In this document: positions 31,172 through 41,848 of the stretch, piece after piece
Numbering within the stretch: the first letter of the stretch is position 1
How the letters are laid out: each line of letters opens with the position of its first letter
DNA from: Bartonella vinsonii subsp. vinsonii
GTDB lineage: Bacteria > Pseudomonadota > Alphaproteobacteria > Rhizobiales > Rhizobiaceae
NCBI RefSeq assembly: GCF_902825235.1
Contig: NZ_CADEAJ010000003.1
Coordinates: 118,454-182,453, forward strand
Length of the DNA stretch: 64,000 bases
Direction of reading: 5' to 3'
Notes under the pieces: model-generated
What the model was told of the DNA's origin: nothing
The model's database searches: none
The model's input: only the letters and a program-made list of their open reading frames with translations
Translations under genes and position numbers: made by a program

Positions 31172-32056
31172 ATGCCATATCCTTTAATTTTTGATCATGA
31201 CCGGATTGAACAATTCCGCAAACGCGCTTTTAAAAAAGCAAAAAAAGGGTGTGACTTTTTATTGTCCTACATAGCTGAGGATCTTTGTAAACGTCTCAGT
31301 ACCGTTGATCGTCTCTTTACATTAGCTCTTGATTTACACAGTCATACAGATCTTGCAGCGCAAGCTCTCTTGCAATCGGGAAAAGTCCATTCCATAGAAC
31401 GCGTTGAAACGGACATTCTTTATCAAAGCCATGATAAAAAATTTCATTTACGCCCTCGAGAATTTCTCGACTTTCCTCAAAATTATTGTGACCTTATCGT
31501 TTCACTTCTTTCATTACAATTGACCAATGATACCCCTGGTGTTCTTCGTCAGATAAAAAACACCCTTAAACCAGATGGTTTATTTCTGGCTGTTATGGCG
31601 GGAGCGGGTACACTTGTAGAATTACGTGAATGCTTATTACAAGCTGAAATGGAAATCTATGGTGGTGCAAGCCCTAGAATTTATCCTTTTGCTGATATTC
31701 GTGATGTAGGAACTCTTTTACAACGTGTTGGTTTTGCTCTCCCTGTAGCAGACATTGAAAATATCACAATACGTTACAATACAATGTTTGACCTTATAGA
31801 TGATCTTAAAGCTATGGGAATGCAAAATGCGCTTATCAATCGCTCACGACGCCCTGTATCCAAGCGCTTCTTTCTCCGCGCAGCTGAAATCTATGCACAA
31901 CGATTTAGTGATTCTGATGGACGCATTCGCGCGCATTTTTCTTTCATCTGGCTCTCTGGTTGGTCACCTCACCCAAATCAGCAAAAACCTCTCCAACCTG
32001 GCTCGGCACAAATATCTCTTGCAGATGCTTTAGTAAAACACCCCCAAAAACCATAG
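31172..32056 (+). CDS. SAM-dependent methyltransferase, BioC/NDUFAF5-like
   Basis: This 294-residue protein has a class I methyltransferase core with some decay of the usual glycine-rich SAM loop: LALDLHSHTDLAAQAL occupies the motif I position. FPQNYCDLIVSLLSLQLTNDTPGVLRQIKNTLKPDGLF is the classic region around motifs IV-V (given in part), with an N-terminal FDHDRIEQFRKRAF. Proteins of this form in alphaproteobacteria resemble mitochondrial NDUFAF5, which hydroxylates complex I; that role here is only inference. It is divergent from comF. Confidence 0.8.
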   Translation: MPYPLIFDHDRIEQFRKRAFKKAKKGCDFLLSYIAEDLCKRLSTVDRLFTLALDLHSHTDLAAQALLQSGKVHSIERVETDILYQSHDKKFHLRPREFLDFPQNYCDLIVSLLSLQLTNDTPGVLRQIKNTLKPDGLFLAVMAGAGTLVELRECLLQAEMEIYGGASPRIYPFADIRDVGTLLQRVGFALPVADIENITIRYNTMFDLIDDLKAMGMQNALINRSRRPVSKRFFLRAAEIYAQRFSDSDGRIRAHFSFIWLSGWSPHPNQQKPLQPGSAQISLADALVKHPQKP

Positions 32057-32071
32057 CCTCAATATGGAAAA

Positions 32072-33427
32072 TTATTTTTCAAAAATGCTTCTATCCGTTG
32101 TCCGTAACATTTGACTGGTTATAGTTCCTGCCAACATTGAATCACTGACATTGAGAGCTGTACGCCCCATATCAATTAAGGGTTCGATAGACATAAGAAC
32201 AGCAACCAAAGAAACAGGAAGCCCCATAACTGGCAACACGATCAATGCAGCAAAAATAGCTCCACCACCAACACCAGCAACACCAATAGAACTCAGTGTT
32301 ACAACACCAACAAGAGTAGCAATCCAAATAGGATCAAGGGGGTTAATACCCACAGAAGGTGCTATCATAGTCGCAAGCATCGCTGGATAAAGGCCTGCAC
32401 AACCATTTTGTCCAATTGTTGCCCCAAAAGAGGCTGCAAAACTCGCAATTGACTGCGGTACACCAATCCATTGCGTTTGAGCCTCAATATTCAAAGGAAT
32501 ACTTGCCGCACTGGAACGACTACTAAAAGCAAATGTCAAAACAGGCAAAACCTTTTTGAAAAAACGAAAAGGATTAATTCCTGATATACTAAGCAACACA
32601 GCATGAATTCCAAACATAAGGAGAATTCCAACATAGGAAGCGATGATAAAAACAAATAAATCTAAAATATCTGCAATATGTGAGGTTGCTCCAACCTTCG
32701 TCATAAGGGCAAAAATACCATAAGGTGTCAAAGCAATTACAATACGGACTAACCGCGAAATCCAAGCTTGTGCCACTTGAATGAATAAAAGCGCTTTTTC
32801 TCCCTTTTCTGGATCATCTTTCTTTAAAAGAAGACCTGCAGCTCCTAAAAAGGATGCAAAAATAACAACACTGATAATTGAGGTACGCTTGGCTCCACTT
32901 AATTCAGCAAATGGATTTTTAGGAATCAAGGATAAAATCATCTTTGGAACATTCATATCTCCAAGTTGGGCAATACGATCATCGAGAAGAGCTGAAACTT
33001 TTTGCCCTTCATGTACCAAACCATTCGCTGTTAATCCAAAGAAATTAACCACAAAAATACCGACAAGTGCTGAAAGAGCAGTTGTAAAAAGCAATATTGA
33101 AATGGTCATTGTGCTCATTTTACCAACAGCATAAACAGAATGTAAATGAGCAACCGCTGAGACGATAGAGACAAAAACCAATGGCATAACAATCATTTGT
33201 AGTAATAAGATATAGCCATTACCAACAATGTTAAACCATTCAACGGATTTCAATAAAGTGGCTTCGCCTTCTCCATAAACAATCTGTAAAACACTGCCAA
33301 AAATCATGCCAAAGACAAGTCCCAGCATAACACGGAGTGAAAGGCTCCATTTCATCCTATTAATTTGAGTAAGCCATAACAAAAAAATAACAAATAGAAA
33401 TAAATTGATGAAAAAATTAAATGCCAT
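32072..33427 (-). CDS. tcyP: Dicarboxylate/amino-acid:cation symporter, L-cystine TcyP (YdjN) type
   Basis: This 451-residue DAACS-family transporter follows E. coli YdjN/TcyP closely along its length, including [48 protein letters not shown] and [19 protein letters not shown], the last two covering the hairpin and substrate site. TcyP imports cystine with an ion gradient. Eight or more hydrophobic segments are visible. Cystine uptake fits the nearby glutathione synthesis gene gshA and glutaredoxin, but no operon links them. Confidence 0.87.
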   Translation of the reverse strand: MAFNFFINLFLFVIFLLWLTQINRMKWSLSLRVMLGLVFGMIFGSVLQIVYGEGEATLLKSVEWFNIVGNGYILLLQMIVMPLVFVSIVSAVAHLHSVYAVGKMSTMTISILLFTTALSALVGIFVVNFFGLTANGLVHEGQKVSALLDDRIAQLGDMNVPKMILSLIPKNPFAELSGAKRTSIISVVIFASFLGAAGLLLKKDDPEKGEKALLFIQVAQAWISRLVRIVIALTPYGIFALMTKVGATSHIADILDLFVFIIASYVGILLMFGIHAVLLSISGINPFRFFKKVLPVLTFAFSSRSSAASIPLNIEAQTQWIGVPQSIASFAASFGATIGQNGCAGLYPAMLATMIAPSVGINPLDPIWIATLVGVVTLSSIGVAGVGGGAIFAALIVLPVMGLPVSLVAVLMSIEPLIDMGRTALNVSDSMLAGTITSQMLRTTDRSIFEK

Positions 33428-34142
33428 TGTTTATGTCCACTATTGTTATGCTTGATATTGAATAATCTGTATAGCTCAAAATCAATGCCTGATATTCGAA
33501 AATGGAATATAAAGCTTGCAACGCTTTTACAAAATCATTATTTTTTTAATTTATAGGTTAGAAGAGAATTTTTTTTCTATTAATAACTCTTTAAAGGAGA
33601 TAAAAAATCAAATAAACTTACTTATCCATTTTTATAAAATTCTCTTTGCAAATAAAATATTTGTTATCGGAAATAAAATAACGACGGCTCTCTTTTACAC
33701 TTTAACACTAAAAGAGTATTTTCAATAGACCTTATCATTTGAATGATATTTCACCATTCTCTCTCTTTAAAGCAATAAAATCTTTTCTATCAATCATAAA
33801 TAGACTGCTAAACAATCTCATGACTTGTTTTTCTAAAAGACAATACCAAGGAGGTTTTGCTAATTTTATTACCAATATCCCCTTAACTGCTTTGATTATG
33901 ATCTCTTTTAATACGTCCTATCTCATTTGAAATAGCCTCTCTTTTTCCAATTCTTGGTAGAATTCTGTTTTCTGTTATTGAAATCTCTATGATGAATTCT
34001 CTGTTGTTATAAAATAGCTCTTTTCAATAACAAAAAATATAAACGCAAAAATTTTTGAATTCATGACATCATCTTGAAACACAAGACGTTATGTACTGTA
34101 TATATTATTCAATATAATAAAAGAGAGTTTTTGTTAAAAAAA
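33428..34142. other. AT-rich spacer of 0.7 kb, nothing identified
   Basis: Only short, AT-driven ORFs are present (the longest about 70 codons at 33516-33728). I found no RNA gene or repeat. The left part must carry the tcyP promoter. Confidence 0.5.
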
Positions 34143-35516
34143 TTAATAGGCGCATTCTAAAAATATAGGTTCCACAGTCTCATTCCAAATAGAATGATAA
34201 AGAGACAAAAACCTATCGGCATTTGTTTGGCCCATTGCAATCACCTCTTCTAAAGGAACCAAAAAATTTGTCTCATCTAAACCATCCGCATCATACTGTC
34301 TGCGATTTTTTAAACCCTTGCGTGAAATAGCAACAGTCTGACGAGCTATTTCTAAAATTATGGTCTGACGAAAAGGTGTTCTTAATCCTTCTTTAGGAAC
34401 ACGTCTGCGCATATCCAGAACTTCTTCAAAACACCAATCTTTTGTCAAAGCCTCTGCTTCATTCAATGCTTCACTGTCATAAAGAAGTCCAACCCAAAAA
34501 GCCGACAACGCACAGATATGCTTCCAAGAACCGCAATCAGCACCTCTCATTTCTAAAAATCGTTTTAAGCGCACTTCGGGAAACAAAGTTGAGAGATGAT
34601 TAATCCAATCTCCCATATTGGGGATTGAATTCGTAACTTCCCCTCTTAATGCTCCCTTCATAAACTGACGAAAAGTTATATGTGTACAATCATAATAACG
34701 ACCGTCGCGCACGACAAAATACATGGGAACATCAAGTGCCCATTCCACATAATCCGCAAAACCAAAACGCTCAGAAAATACAAAAGGAAGGACTCCAGAC
34801 CTCTGATTATCAGTATCACGCCAAATTTCAGAGCGCCAAGACAAAAAGCCGTTAGGTTTTCCCTCTGTAAAAGGTGAACTAGCAAATAAGGCTGTCGCAA
34901 TAGACTGTAGTTTCATTGATACTTGCATTTTTCGCCGCATATCAATTTCAGATGAAAAATCAAGATTCACTTGAACCGTTGATGTGCGATACATCATATC
35001 AAGTCCACTATGACCAACTTTTGGCATATAATTTGTCATAATCTGATAACGTGACTTAGGCATTCGCGGCGTTTCAGCTAAAGTCCACTTTGGACTAGCC
35101 CCCATACCAAGAAAACCAATTCCCAATGGTCCTGAAATTTTTTTGAGAAGAGCTAAATGCTCCGTCACCTCGCAATAAGTGTGACCAATGGTTTTCAGTG
35201 GTGCACCAGATAATTCAAATTGTCCCCCAGGTTCTAAAGAAATGGCGCCTTGACCAACTGATCCTATCAGCCCAATAATATTTCCCTCATCCACAACAGG
35301 CTGCCATCCTAAAGCTTCTTGCATTCCCTCTAGAAGTGCGCGAATCCCTTTAGAACCTTCATAGGGAACAGGCCGAAAACCATCTATATAAAACGGAAAT
35401 TTTTCATGTTCCGTACCAATACGCCAATCATGCTCTGCTTTACACCCCCCTTGGAAATAGCTAACCAAGGAATCTAAGTTATAAATTTCACTTTCATCCG
35501 TTATATCAAGCGCCAT
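34143..35516 (-). CDS. gshA: Glutamate--cysteine ligase (plant/alphaproteobacterial type)
   Basis: GshA makes gamma-glutamylcysteine, the first step to glutathione. The 457-residue protein shows the family motifs RIGTEHEKFPFY near the start, SLEPGGQFELSG (about 113-124), YMPKVGHSGLDMMYRTSTVQVNLD (cited in part) and a final segment with ANRFLSLY-like NADRFLSLYH. This is the long plant-type GCL rather than the E. coli form. An AGGAT ribosome site precedes the ATG. It follows rsmE on the same strand after 68 bases. Confidence 0.93.
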   Translation of the reverse strand: MALDITDESEIYNLDSLVSYFQGGCKAEHDWRIGTEHEKFPFYIDGFRPVPYEGSKGIRALLEGMQEALGWQPVVDEGNIIGLIGSVGQGAISLEPGGQFELSGAPLKTIGHTYCEVTEHLALLKKISGPLGIGFLGMGASPKWTLAETPRMPKSRYQIMTNYMPKVGHSGLDMMYRTSTVQVNLDFSSEIDMRRKMQVSMKLQSIATALFASSPFTEGKPNGFLSWRSEIWRDTDNQRSGVLPFVFSERFGFADYVEWALDVPMYFVVRDGRYYDCTHITFRQFMKGALRGEVTNSIPNMGDWINHLSTLFPEVRLKRFLEMRGADCGSWKHICALSAFWVGLLYDSEALNEAEALTKDWCFEEVLDMRRRVPKEGLRTPFRQTIILEIARQTVAISRKGLKNRRQYDADGLDETNFLVPLEEVIAMGQTNADRFLSLYHSIWNETVEPIFLECAY

Positions 35517-35584
35517 AACTTATTATATCCTATCATCAGTTCCATTATTTTAAATGAATCATTTAGAATGATTCTACGAACTTC

Positions 35585-36328
35585 TCAACTAATTGACCAA
35601 TCCCCCACGGTAACATTAAGAAGAGCCAAAGCAGCAACAGCTGCAGTGTCAGCACGTAAAACACGCGGCCCCAAAGATATAGGAATCACAAATGGATGTT
35701 TTTTTAATAAGTTCCGCTCTTCCTCACTAAATCCACCTTCTGGACCAATGAGAACACCAGATGTTGTCATGTCATACTTTTTTAAAAGATGTAATGGATT
35801 ATGCGGTTTGTGCGCTTCATCACAAAAGAACAAAGGTCGTACCTCATCCCAATGTGCCAAGAGCTCCGCTAACGAGACAGCAGATACACATTCAGGTACA
35901 GATAAAATACCACACTGCTCGGAAGCTTCAATAACATTCGCTTTCATACGCGCCATATTGATACGCGTAACCTGTGTGTGATGCGTTATAACAGGCTGCA
36001 AAATCGATACCCCCATTTCAACAGCTTTCTGCACCATATAATCTAAACGCGCGTTTTTCAGTGGAGCAAAGCAGTAAATGAGATTCGAATGCGTCGTTTG
36101 TAATCTTTCTTGATGAATAAGCTGAAGCACAACAAATTTTTTCTTAATGTCAATGAATTTAGCAAGCCATTCACCATCCTGTCCATTAAAAAGTAAAATT
36201 TCAGCGCCTTCTTGCATCCGCAAAACATGTATAAGATAAAAAGCTTGCGCCCCCTCTATCTTGATTACTTCATTCAAAGCAAGTGGTTGTCGGATAAATA
36301 ACCTTTTAAGTTTATAATTTACGCGCAT
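35585..36328 (-). CDS. rsmE: 16S rRNA (uracil-1498 N3)-methyltransferase
   Basis: RsmE methylates U1498 of 16S rRNA late in 30S assembly. The 247-residue SPOUT-class enzyme has an N-terminal PUA-like domain (RLFIRQPLALNE, HVLRMQEG) and a knotted C-terminal domain with LIGPEGGFSEEE and SLGPRVLRADTAAVAAL, both diagnostic. It is directly upstream of gshA, an arrangement I recall from other Rhizobiales. Confidence 0.95.
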   Translation of the reverse strand: MRVNYKLKRLFIRQPLALNEVIKIEGAQAFYLIHVLRMQEGAEILLFNGQDGEWLAKFIDIKKKFVVLQLIHQERLQTTHSNLIYCFAPLKNARLDYMVQKAVEMGVSILQPVITHHTQVTRINMARMKANVIEASEQCGILSVPECVSAVSLAELLAHWDEVRPLFFCDEAHKPHNPLHLLKKYDMTTSGVLIGPEGGFSEEERNLLKKHPFVIPISLGPRVLRADTAAVAALALLNVTVGDWSIS

Positions 36329-36470
36329 AGAATTGTGCCAAAATTAACTATAATCATCGAGCAGATAAAAAACATATAACAAAAAGAGAGAATTATATCT
36401 ATAGAACTGTAATATATTTAAGAATTATAGAGTTTTTTCGCTTTATGAGATAATAGTGGGAACAAATGGG

Positions 36471-36481
36471 TCACTAAGTGA
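36471..36481. promoter_or_regulatory. Short palindrome upstream of the 47-residue peptide gene
   Basis: TCACTAAGTGA is a perfect palindrome around one central base, 80 bases before the peptide start. It could be a regulator-binding half-site pair; on its own the evidence is weak. Confidence 0.25.
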
Positions 36482-36561
36482 TTCTGCTTATCTGAAATTT
36501 TATAAAAATACATTATTCACCATTGCATTCAGTCATAGGTCAACATGGTTTGAGGAAAAAT

Positions 36562-36705
36562 ATGTCTGCTAAAAAAGCCACAATTATCACTATTATTAGC
36601 CTTCTGGCTTTTGTTGTTATCACTGTAGGAATAGGCTCTGTAGGAGCAGATGGAAAGTTTACCGTCACTGAAGATGGCTATGGTATTTCTTCAGAGATTC
36701 AATAA
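36562..36705 (+). CDS. Small membrane or exported peptide, 47 residues
   Basis: The ATG at 36562 has GAGGAAAA just upstream, a good ribosome site. The product starts MSAKKATIITIISLLAFVVI, giving a basic tip and a hydrophobic helix, and ends in a polar tail (KFTVTEDGYGISSEIQ). It may be a single-pass peptide or, if cut near VGIGSVGA, a short secreted one. I do not recognise a family. It stands alone between rsmE (divergent) and the asmA remnant (convergent). Confidence 0.6.
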   Translation: MSAKKATIITIISLLAFVVITVGIGSVGADGKFTVTEDGYGISSEIQ

Positions 36706-36803
36706 GCTCTAAGCTCCAGCCAGCTTATCTCTAAAATTTTATAATGACATAAGACTAACAGTTTTTCTAAAATGTTCACCAATCCCAATATGAAAAATAG
36801 CGA

Positions 36804-38686
36804 TCAATTTGCATAGACGCCTTTTTTGACCAAAAAAATTCCGCGTTCTTGTTCTTTAGAATTAAGAGAAAAAGTAAAAGGACATACGAGACTGTTAGCA
36901 AGGCATTGGACATCTTGGCAGAGTGTTTCTGAGCTATGTGTTTTTCGCAACCGTGCTAGCAATCTAAACTCGTTTTGGAGATCTTGCATAACAGCAAATG
37001 AAATTGTCCCCCAAATGGATAAGCTCCAATCTGCCGTCCCCATCAGTGATTCTGTTCCCTTCATTGTACCGTCTGAAAAACTTGTTTGAATATCCCAGAG
37101 ATCAAAAGCTGTTGAAAGGGCTTCGTTCCCAATTAAGAGAAATTGCTCATTTTTTGAAAGTCTCATCTGTAAATCATTCAAATCATATCCTAATAATCGA
37201 CCAGAAGACATATTTAATGTTAATTTACCCTGTATCTTCGAAAAGATTTCTGACCAAGAACTACCAAGCGTTTCTGCCGTCATAGTAAAGTTTGCTTTGC
37301 TCTGTACAAATGGAGTCATTCCCAGAGCCTTTGTAGCAGTTTGTATATCAACAGAAGTCCCTGAAACGCGTCCTTTAATACGCATTTTCTTCTCAGCTGG
37401 TATAACTTCAATATTGCTTTGAAATGAACCACCAAAAACATTTGCATGTCCAAGATCAAAAATACCAAGCCCATTTTTTATTTGTATCGCAGCAGCTAAA
37501 TTCGTAAGTGCGAATTTCCCTACTTTTGCCTGTGACGAAGAAAGCCGTATATCCACCCCAATACGATCAAAAATTTCCCTATCAAGGATATGAATCCTGT
37601 TTTTTAACCGAAGGAAACATTGATTCCAAAACATTAAAATCTAGGTTATCAAATGCTAAAGACCCCATTACAATTGGTACATAGTCCTGAAAATCGACTT
37701 CTAAAGCTCCACGCGCATTTGCTGTACCCATCGTAAATATAACATTATTCATTTGGATATGCATTGGCTGTGCTAAAAAACCAGACTCCCATACAATAGG
37801 TGCTTTTAATCTATGCCCCCAAAACTGATTACCTCCAATCCAAGACAATGTCTGATCCCAACCAGGAGAACGCATCGATACCTTTCCATCAAAACGATAA
37901 TATTCAGATAATCGTGCCTGCCCTATAAAGGTTACACCACCACGCACAGAATTGAGACTTGCCTTAATCTGGCTTTTCCCTCCTGCTAAAAGCAGCAACG
38001 CTTGATCGGCATCAATTGATAATTTTGTCAACTCTCCGCGCCAACGAGCATCGGCACGAAATTTTACTTCCTGTGTCGATTCAGGCCAATCTAAGGTCGC
38101 ATTTAGACCCATTATTTTTTCTGCTACTCTGGAAATACGATCATGATACACAAGAACACCATTTTCGACCACAATCCGCCCAAACAGTTGCTTTAAAAGA
38201 CACTCTATATCTGGATGGTCAGGATTATGCTTCAATATTTCACGAGCACTGCGTATTGCTAATCCTAATGCACCTTGTGATCGTGAAAACCTATCAAAAA
38301 AATCTGCGGCTGTTTTAACGGGCTTTTCCATAACAAACTGAGGGCGCACAATTCGTGTTTCTGAAAAGAAACATGTCCGGAAAGAAGATCTATCAAAGAA
38401 AGACCGACTTCAATTGATTTTAGCTTCCATCAACGGCACAACATGATTCATCTTTGATGTTAAAATAACACCAAAAAGAAGTGCTTTAGGGGAAGGAAAA
38501 AGATTCAATTGTGGTGGATCACGCAATTGCACATTATAACCTGTCCACGCACTCAAATCTTGTGCTAACATGAATATGAATCGTATCAGTAGAAACAAGA
38601 TAAGGTAAAACAAAAAGACCAATTCCAAACAAAAAAATAATTGTAATAAAAATTCCGTTCAAAAATTTTATTATTCTGATGCACAC
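36804..38686 (-). pseudogene. AsmA-family protein, multiply frameshifted
   Basis: The ancestral gene would have encoded about 625 residues: one N-terminal membrane helix and a long periplasmic AsmA domain. A start is readable at GTG 38686 with AAGG before it (VCIRIIKFLNGIFITIIF). The frame is then lost near 38590-38620, after LPYLVSTDTI, and continues in another frame at LAQDLSAWTGYNVQL. An extra A near 38415 (AAAATC) brings in TGA at 38412-38410, and a missing T near 38366 restores the frame at ETRIVRPQFVMEKP. A run of six As at about 37603 shifts it again, after which DREIFDRIGVDIRLSS runs to the final TGA. At least four indels make it a pseudogene unless the assembly is wrong. Confidence 0.85.
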
Positions 38687-39008
38687 AACCTTCTTCTACA
38701 CTCTCACTCCTATAACAAGATTAAAAGCAAACTTAAATGATCATTAAAAAACTTCCTATAATCCTAAATTTCATCTTATCTCATTTAACAACTTCATTAT
38801 TCTTGTTCTTATCCAAAGTTTATGAGAACAGCAATGTTGCTGCTTCTTTACAAAGTGATTATTTGAAAAGCTGTCAAAAATTATAAAATACATAATATTA
38901 TCGTACCATTCTTACTGTTTTCATAGGAATATTGCTATAAAACGCTATTGTATTGTCAACAAATGCTTTACAAAAAAATAAACAGCCCTATTGAAAGGAT
39001 CTCTCTCA
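38687..39008. other. Divergent spacer between the asmA remnant and folD
   Basis: AT-rich; it must contain the folD promoter. No RNA or operator was recognised. Confidence 0.4.
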
Positions 39009-39908
39009 ATGAATAATATTATCGACGGGAAAAAGCTTGCTGAAGAGATTATTGTAAAAGTTAAGGCTGAAACAACAAAACTCCGCAATCACTATAATAT
39101 ACAACCTGGTATTGCTGTCATTATTGTCGGAGATGACCCTGCAAGTCAGGTTTATGTCTCATCGAAGAGCAAAAAAGCCGAAGAATGTGGTTTTCTTTCG
39201 ATTAAACATATGATTTCCAAAGAAACACAAGAACACGAACTTCTTCAATGCATTGCCGCATTAAATTCTGACCCTAAAATCCATGGCATTTTAGTGCAAC
39301 TTCCCCTGCCTGCCCATATTAATACAAACCGCATAACACAAGCCATTGCTTTCCAAAAAGATGTTGATGGCTTCCATTATATCAATGTAGGAAAACTCGC
39401 AACCAATAACCTTGAGGACGCTATCATTCCTTGTACACCAGCAGGCGCTATGATGATGATTGAACAACAATGCGGACGAGATTTATCCGGTCTTGATGCC
39501 GTTGTTATTGGACGCTCTAATATTGTAGGAAAACCTATGGCTGCTCTTTTAACAGCAGCAAATGCTACCGTAACAATTGCCCATAGTCGTACCCGTGACC
39601 TTGATGATGTATGTCGTAGCGCGGATATTTTAGTAGCAGCTATAGGTCGCCCAAAAATGATTAAAAAAGACTGGGTTAAAAATGGTGCCATTATTATTGA
39701 TGTTGGCATTAACCGCATTGCAGCTCCAGAAAAAGGTGTAGAAAAGACACGTCTTGTTGGTGATGTCGATTTTGAAGAAATAAAAGGAAAAGCTGCTGCA
39801 ATTACCCCTGTTCCAGGAGGAGTTGGACCTATGACAATTGCCATGCTCATGGTTAATACGCTCAAAGCAGCTGCTCGAGCACACAATCTACCTGTACCCA
39901 AATTCTAA
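39009..39908 (+). CDS. folD: Bifunctional methylenetetrahydrofolate dehydrogenase / methenyltetrahydrofolate cyclohydrolase
   Basis: FolD interconverts 5,10-methylene- and 10-formyl-tetrahydrofolate for purine and formyl-Met supply. The ATG at 39009 has GAAAGGAT upstream and gives 299 residues; a TTG at 38991 would only add six. Motifs are complete: [13 protein letters not shown] with the catalytic lysine, [37 protein letters not shown] (NADP site) and [15 protein letters not shown]. Confidence 0.97.
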   Translation: MNNIIDGKKLAEEIIVKVKAETTKLRNHYNIQPGIAVIIVGDDPASQVYVSSKSKKAEECGFLSIKHMISKETQEHELLQCIAALNSDPKIHGILVQLPLPAHINTNRITQAIAFQKDVDGFHYINVGKLATNNLEDAIIPCTPAGAMMMIEQQCGRDLSGLDAVVIGRSNIVGKPMAALLTAANATVTIAHSRTRDLDDVCRSADILVAAIGRPKMIKKDWVKNGAIIIDVGINRIAAPEKGVEKTRLVGDVDFEEIKGKAAAITPVPGGVGPMTIAMLMVNTLKAAARAHNLPVPKF

Positions 39909-39957
39909 GAAATTTTACGCATATTTTTCATATTTATTGCAATGAATATTCCTTTAC

Positions 39958-41781
39958 TCATGCTATCAAAACAGATGCTCCTTGATCTGCACGATTAACG
40001 GATTGGCGAAAAACACGAAAAAGTTCACGTCCAACACCATATTCATTCTTTGAAAGATCAGGAAGTATGATCGTTCGTGCATTAAATTTTGACAAATCTT
40101 CCAAAAGAGCCAATTCTCCCACATGCGCATCAAGACGAACGATATCACCATCTTGCAAACGCGCAAGGGGACCACTCTCCAAAGCTTCTGGTGTCACATG
40201 GATTGCGGCAGGAATTTTCCCTGATGCACCTGACATACGACCGTCCGTTATCAACGCTACCTTTTGACCACGATCTTGTAAAAGACCTAAAATTGTCGTT
40301 AATTTATGAAGTTCTGGCATGCCATTGGCTTTTGGCCCTTGATAACGAATGACAGCGATAAAGTCTTTGTCATTCAATGCTCCAGATTTAAAAGCCTTTT
40401 GCAACCCCTCTTGATCATTAAAGACAAGAACTGGTGCTTCAATTCGCCAATGTTCAGATTTAACAGAGGAAATTTTAATAATAGCTGTCCCTAAATCTCC
40501 TGATAAAACACGAATACCACCATCAGGTTGAAAGGGTTTTTTCCACCCTACTAATACCTTCTGATCACCACTTTCCTTGAGAGCAGGTACACGCATCACG
40601 CTACCATCAGCGGAAAGCTTTACTTCAATTGCATAAGCATTGAGGCCTTTACCAAAAACTGTACAGACATCTTCATACACAAGCCCTGCCTCAATGAGCT
40701 CGCGAATAACAAATCCCATACCACCAGCGGCATGAAAATGATTAATATCAGCTAAACCATTAGGATAAATCCGTGCTAAAAGAGGAACAACTGATGAAAT
40801 TTCTGCAATATCATGCCATGTCAATTGAATACCGCAAGAAGCAGCCATAGCAATCAAATGAATCGCATGGTTGGTCGATCCTCCTGTCGCATTTAATCCT
40901 ACAATAGCATTCACGAAAGACCGTTCATCAATTATCATACCAAGGGGACTATAATCATCGCCAAGAGCTGTCATTTCAAGTACACGCTGAGTGGCTTCCT
41001 TTGTTAAAGCATCACGCAACGGAGTATTCGCATTGATGAAAGAACTTCCCGGCATATGTAGCCCCATCATCTCCAGTATTACTTGATTTGAGTTAGCAGT
41101 CCCATAAAATGTACATGTTCCTGGTCCATGGTAAGAACGTGCTTCTGATTCCAGCAATGTTTGGCGATCTATCTTATTTTCTGCGTAAAGCTGGCGTATC
41201 TTGGCTTTTTCATCATTGCCTTGCCCACTTGTCATGGGCCCAGCTGGAACAAAAATTCCTGGCAAGTGACCAAATGTGAGCGCCCCAATTACTAAACCAG
41301 GTACAATTTTGTCACAAACCCCAAGATACAATGCAGCATCAAACAGTTCGTGTGATAAGCCTATAGCTGTCGCCATTGCAATCACTTCACGCGAAAAAAG
41401 AGAAAGCTCCATTCCCGCATTTCCTTGTGTTACACCATCACACATCGCAGGTACACCGCCTGCCACTTGTGCAACACCGCCAACCATACGGGCAGCCTCT
41501 TTAATGAGGTGAGGAAAAGACGAAAAAGGTTGATGTGATGAAAGGATATCATTATACGCGGTAATAATACCAATATTTCTAACAATATTACGCTTTAGCC
41601 GCTCTTTGTCTATTTGACCACAGGCTGCAAACCCGTGAGCCTGATTGGCACATCCTAAAAAACTTCTCTTGGGGCGATTTTCCTGCGCTTTCGCAATGCG
41701 ATCTAAATAAATTTCTCGTGTTGGTAGAGAACGCTCATAAATCTTTCGTGTAACCGTAGCAATTGTCTTAGAAAGTGCCAT
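39958..41781 (-). CDS. edd: Phosphogluconate dehydratase
   Basis: Edd dehydrates 6-phosphogluconate to KDPG in the Entner-Doudoroff pathway and carries an oxygen-sensitive Fe-S cluster. The 607-residue IlvD/Edd-family sequence has GGVPAMCDGVTQG with a cluster cysteine, GTCTFYGTANSNQ, NATGGSTNHAIHL and ALITDGRMSGASGKIPAAIH. AAGGGGGG precedes the ATG. It is the last gene of zwf-pgl-edd. The KDPG aldolase gene (eda) is not in the window. Confidence 0.95.
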   Translation of the reverse strand: MALSKTIATVTRKIYERSLPTREIYLDRIAKAQENRPKRSFLGCANQAHGFAACGQIDKERLKRNIVRNIGIITAYNDILSSHQPFSSFPHLIKEAARMVGGVAQVAGGVPAMCDGVTQGNAGMELSLFSREVIAMATAIGLSHELFDAALYLGVCDKIVPGLVIGALTFGHLPGIFVPAGPMTSGQGNDEKAKIRQLYAENKIDRQTLLESEARSYHGPGTCTFYGTANSNQVILEMMGLHMPGSSFINANTPLRDALTKEATQRVLEMTALGDDYSPLGMIIDERSFVNAIVGLNATGGSTNHAIHLIAMAASCGIQLTWHDIAEISSVVPLLARIYPNGLADINHFHAAGGMGFVIRELIEAGLVYEDVCTVFGKGLNAYAIEVKLSADGSVMRVPALKESGDQKVLVGWKKPFQPDGGIRVLSGDLGTAIIKISSVKSEHWRIEAPVLVFNDQEGLQKAFKSGALNDKDFIAVIRYQGPKANGMPELHKLTTILGLLQDRGQKVALITDGRMSGASGKIPAAIHVTPEALESGPLARLQDGDIVRLDAHVGELALLEDLSKFNARTIILPDLSKNEYGVGRELFRVFRQSVNRADQGASVLIA

Positions 41782-41848
41782 AGTTTTATGCCCCCCTTAT
41801 TTACGCTTTCCATTATGAACGAGAGATTGCGTATCCTCTACATCTGTA

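Noticed and set aside
33516..33930. Two plus-strand ORFs after tcyP as small genes
   Set aside because: Composition is extreme (Ile, Phe, Leu, Asn, Lys) as expected from random AT-rich sequence; no start site.
36804..38686. AsmA locus as programmed frameshifting rather than a pseudogene
   Set aside because: Four or more separate indels, one creating an immediate TGA, are too many for programmed events; sequencing error remains the only real alternative.
39377..39901. Long ORF antisense to folD (174 codons)
   Set aside because: It lies wholly inside an intact folD and follows its codon pattern; a shadow frame.
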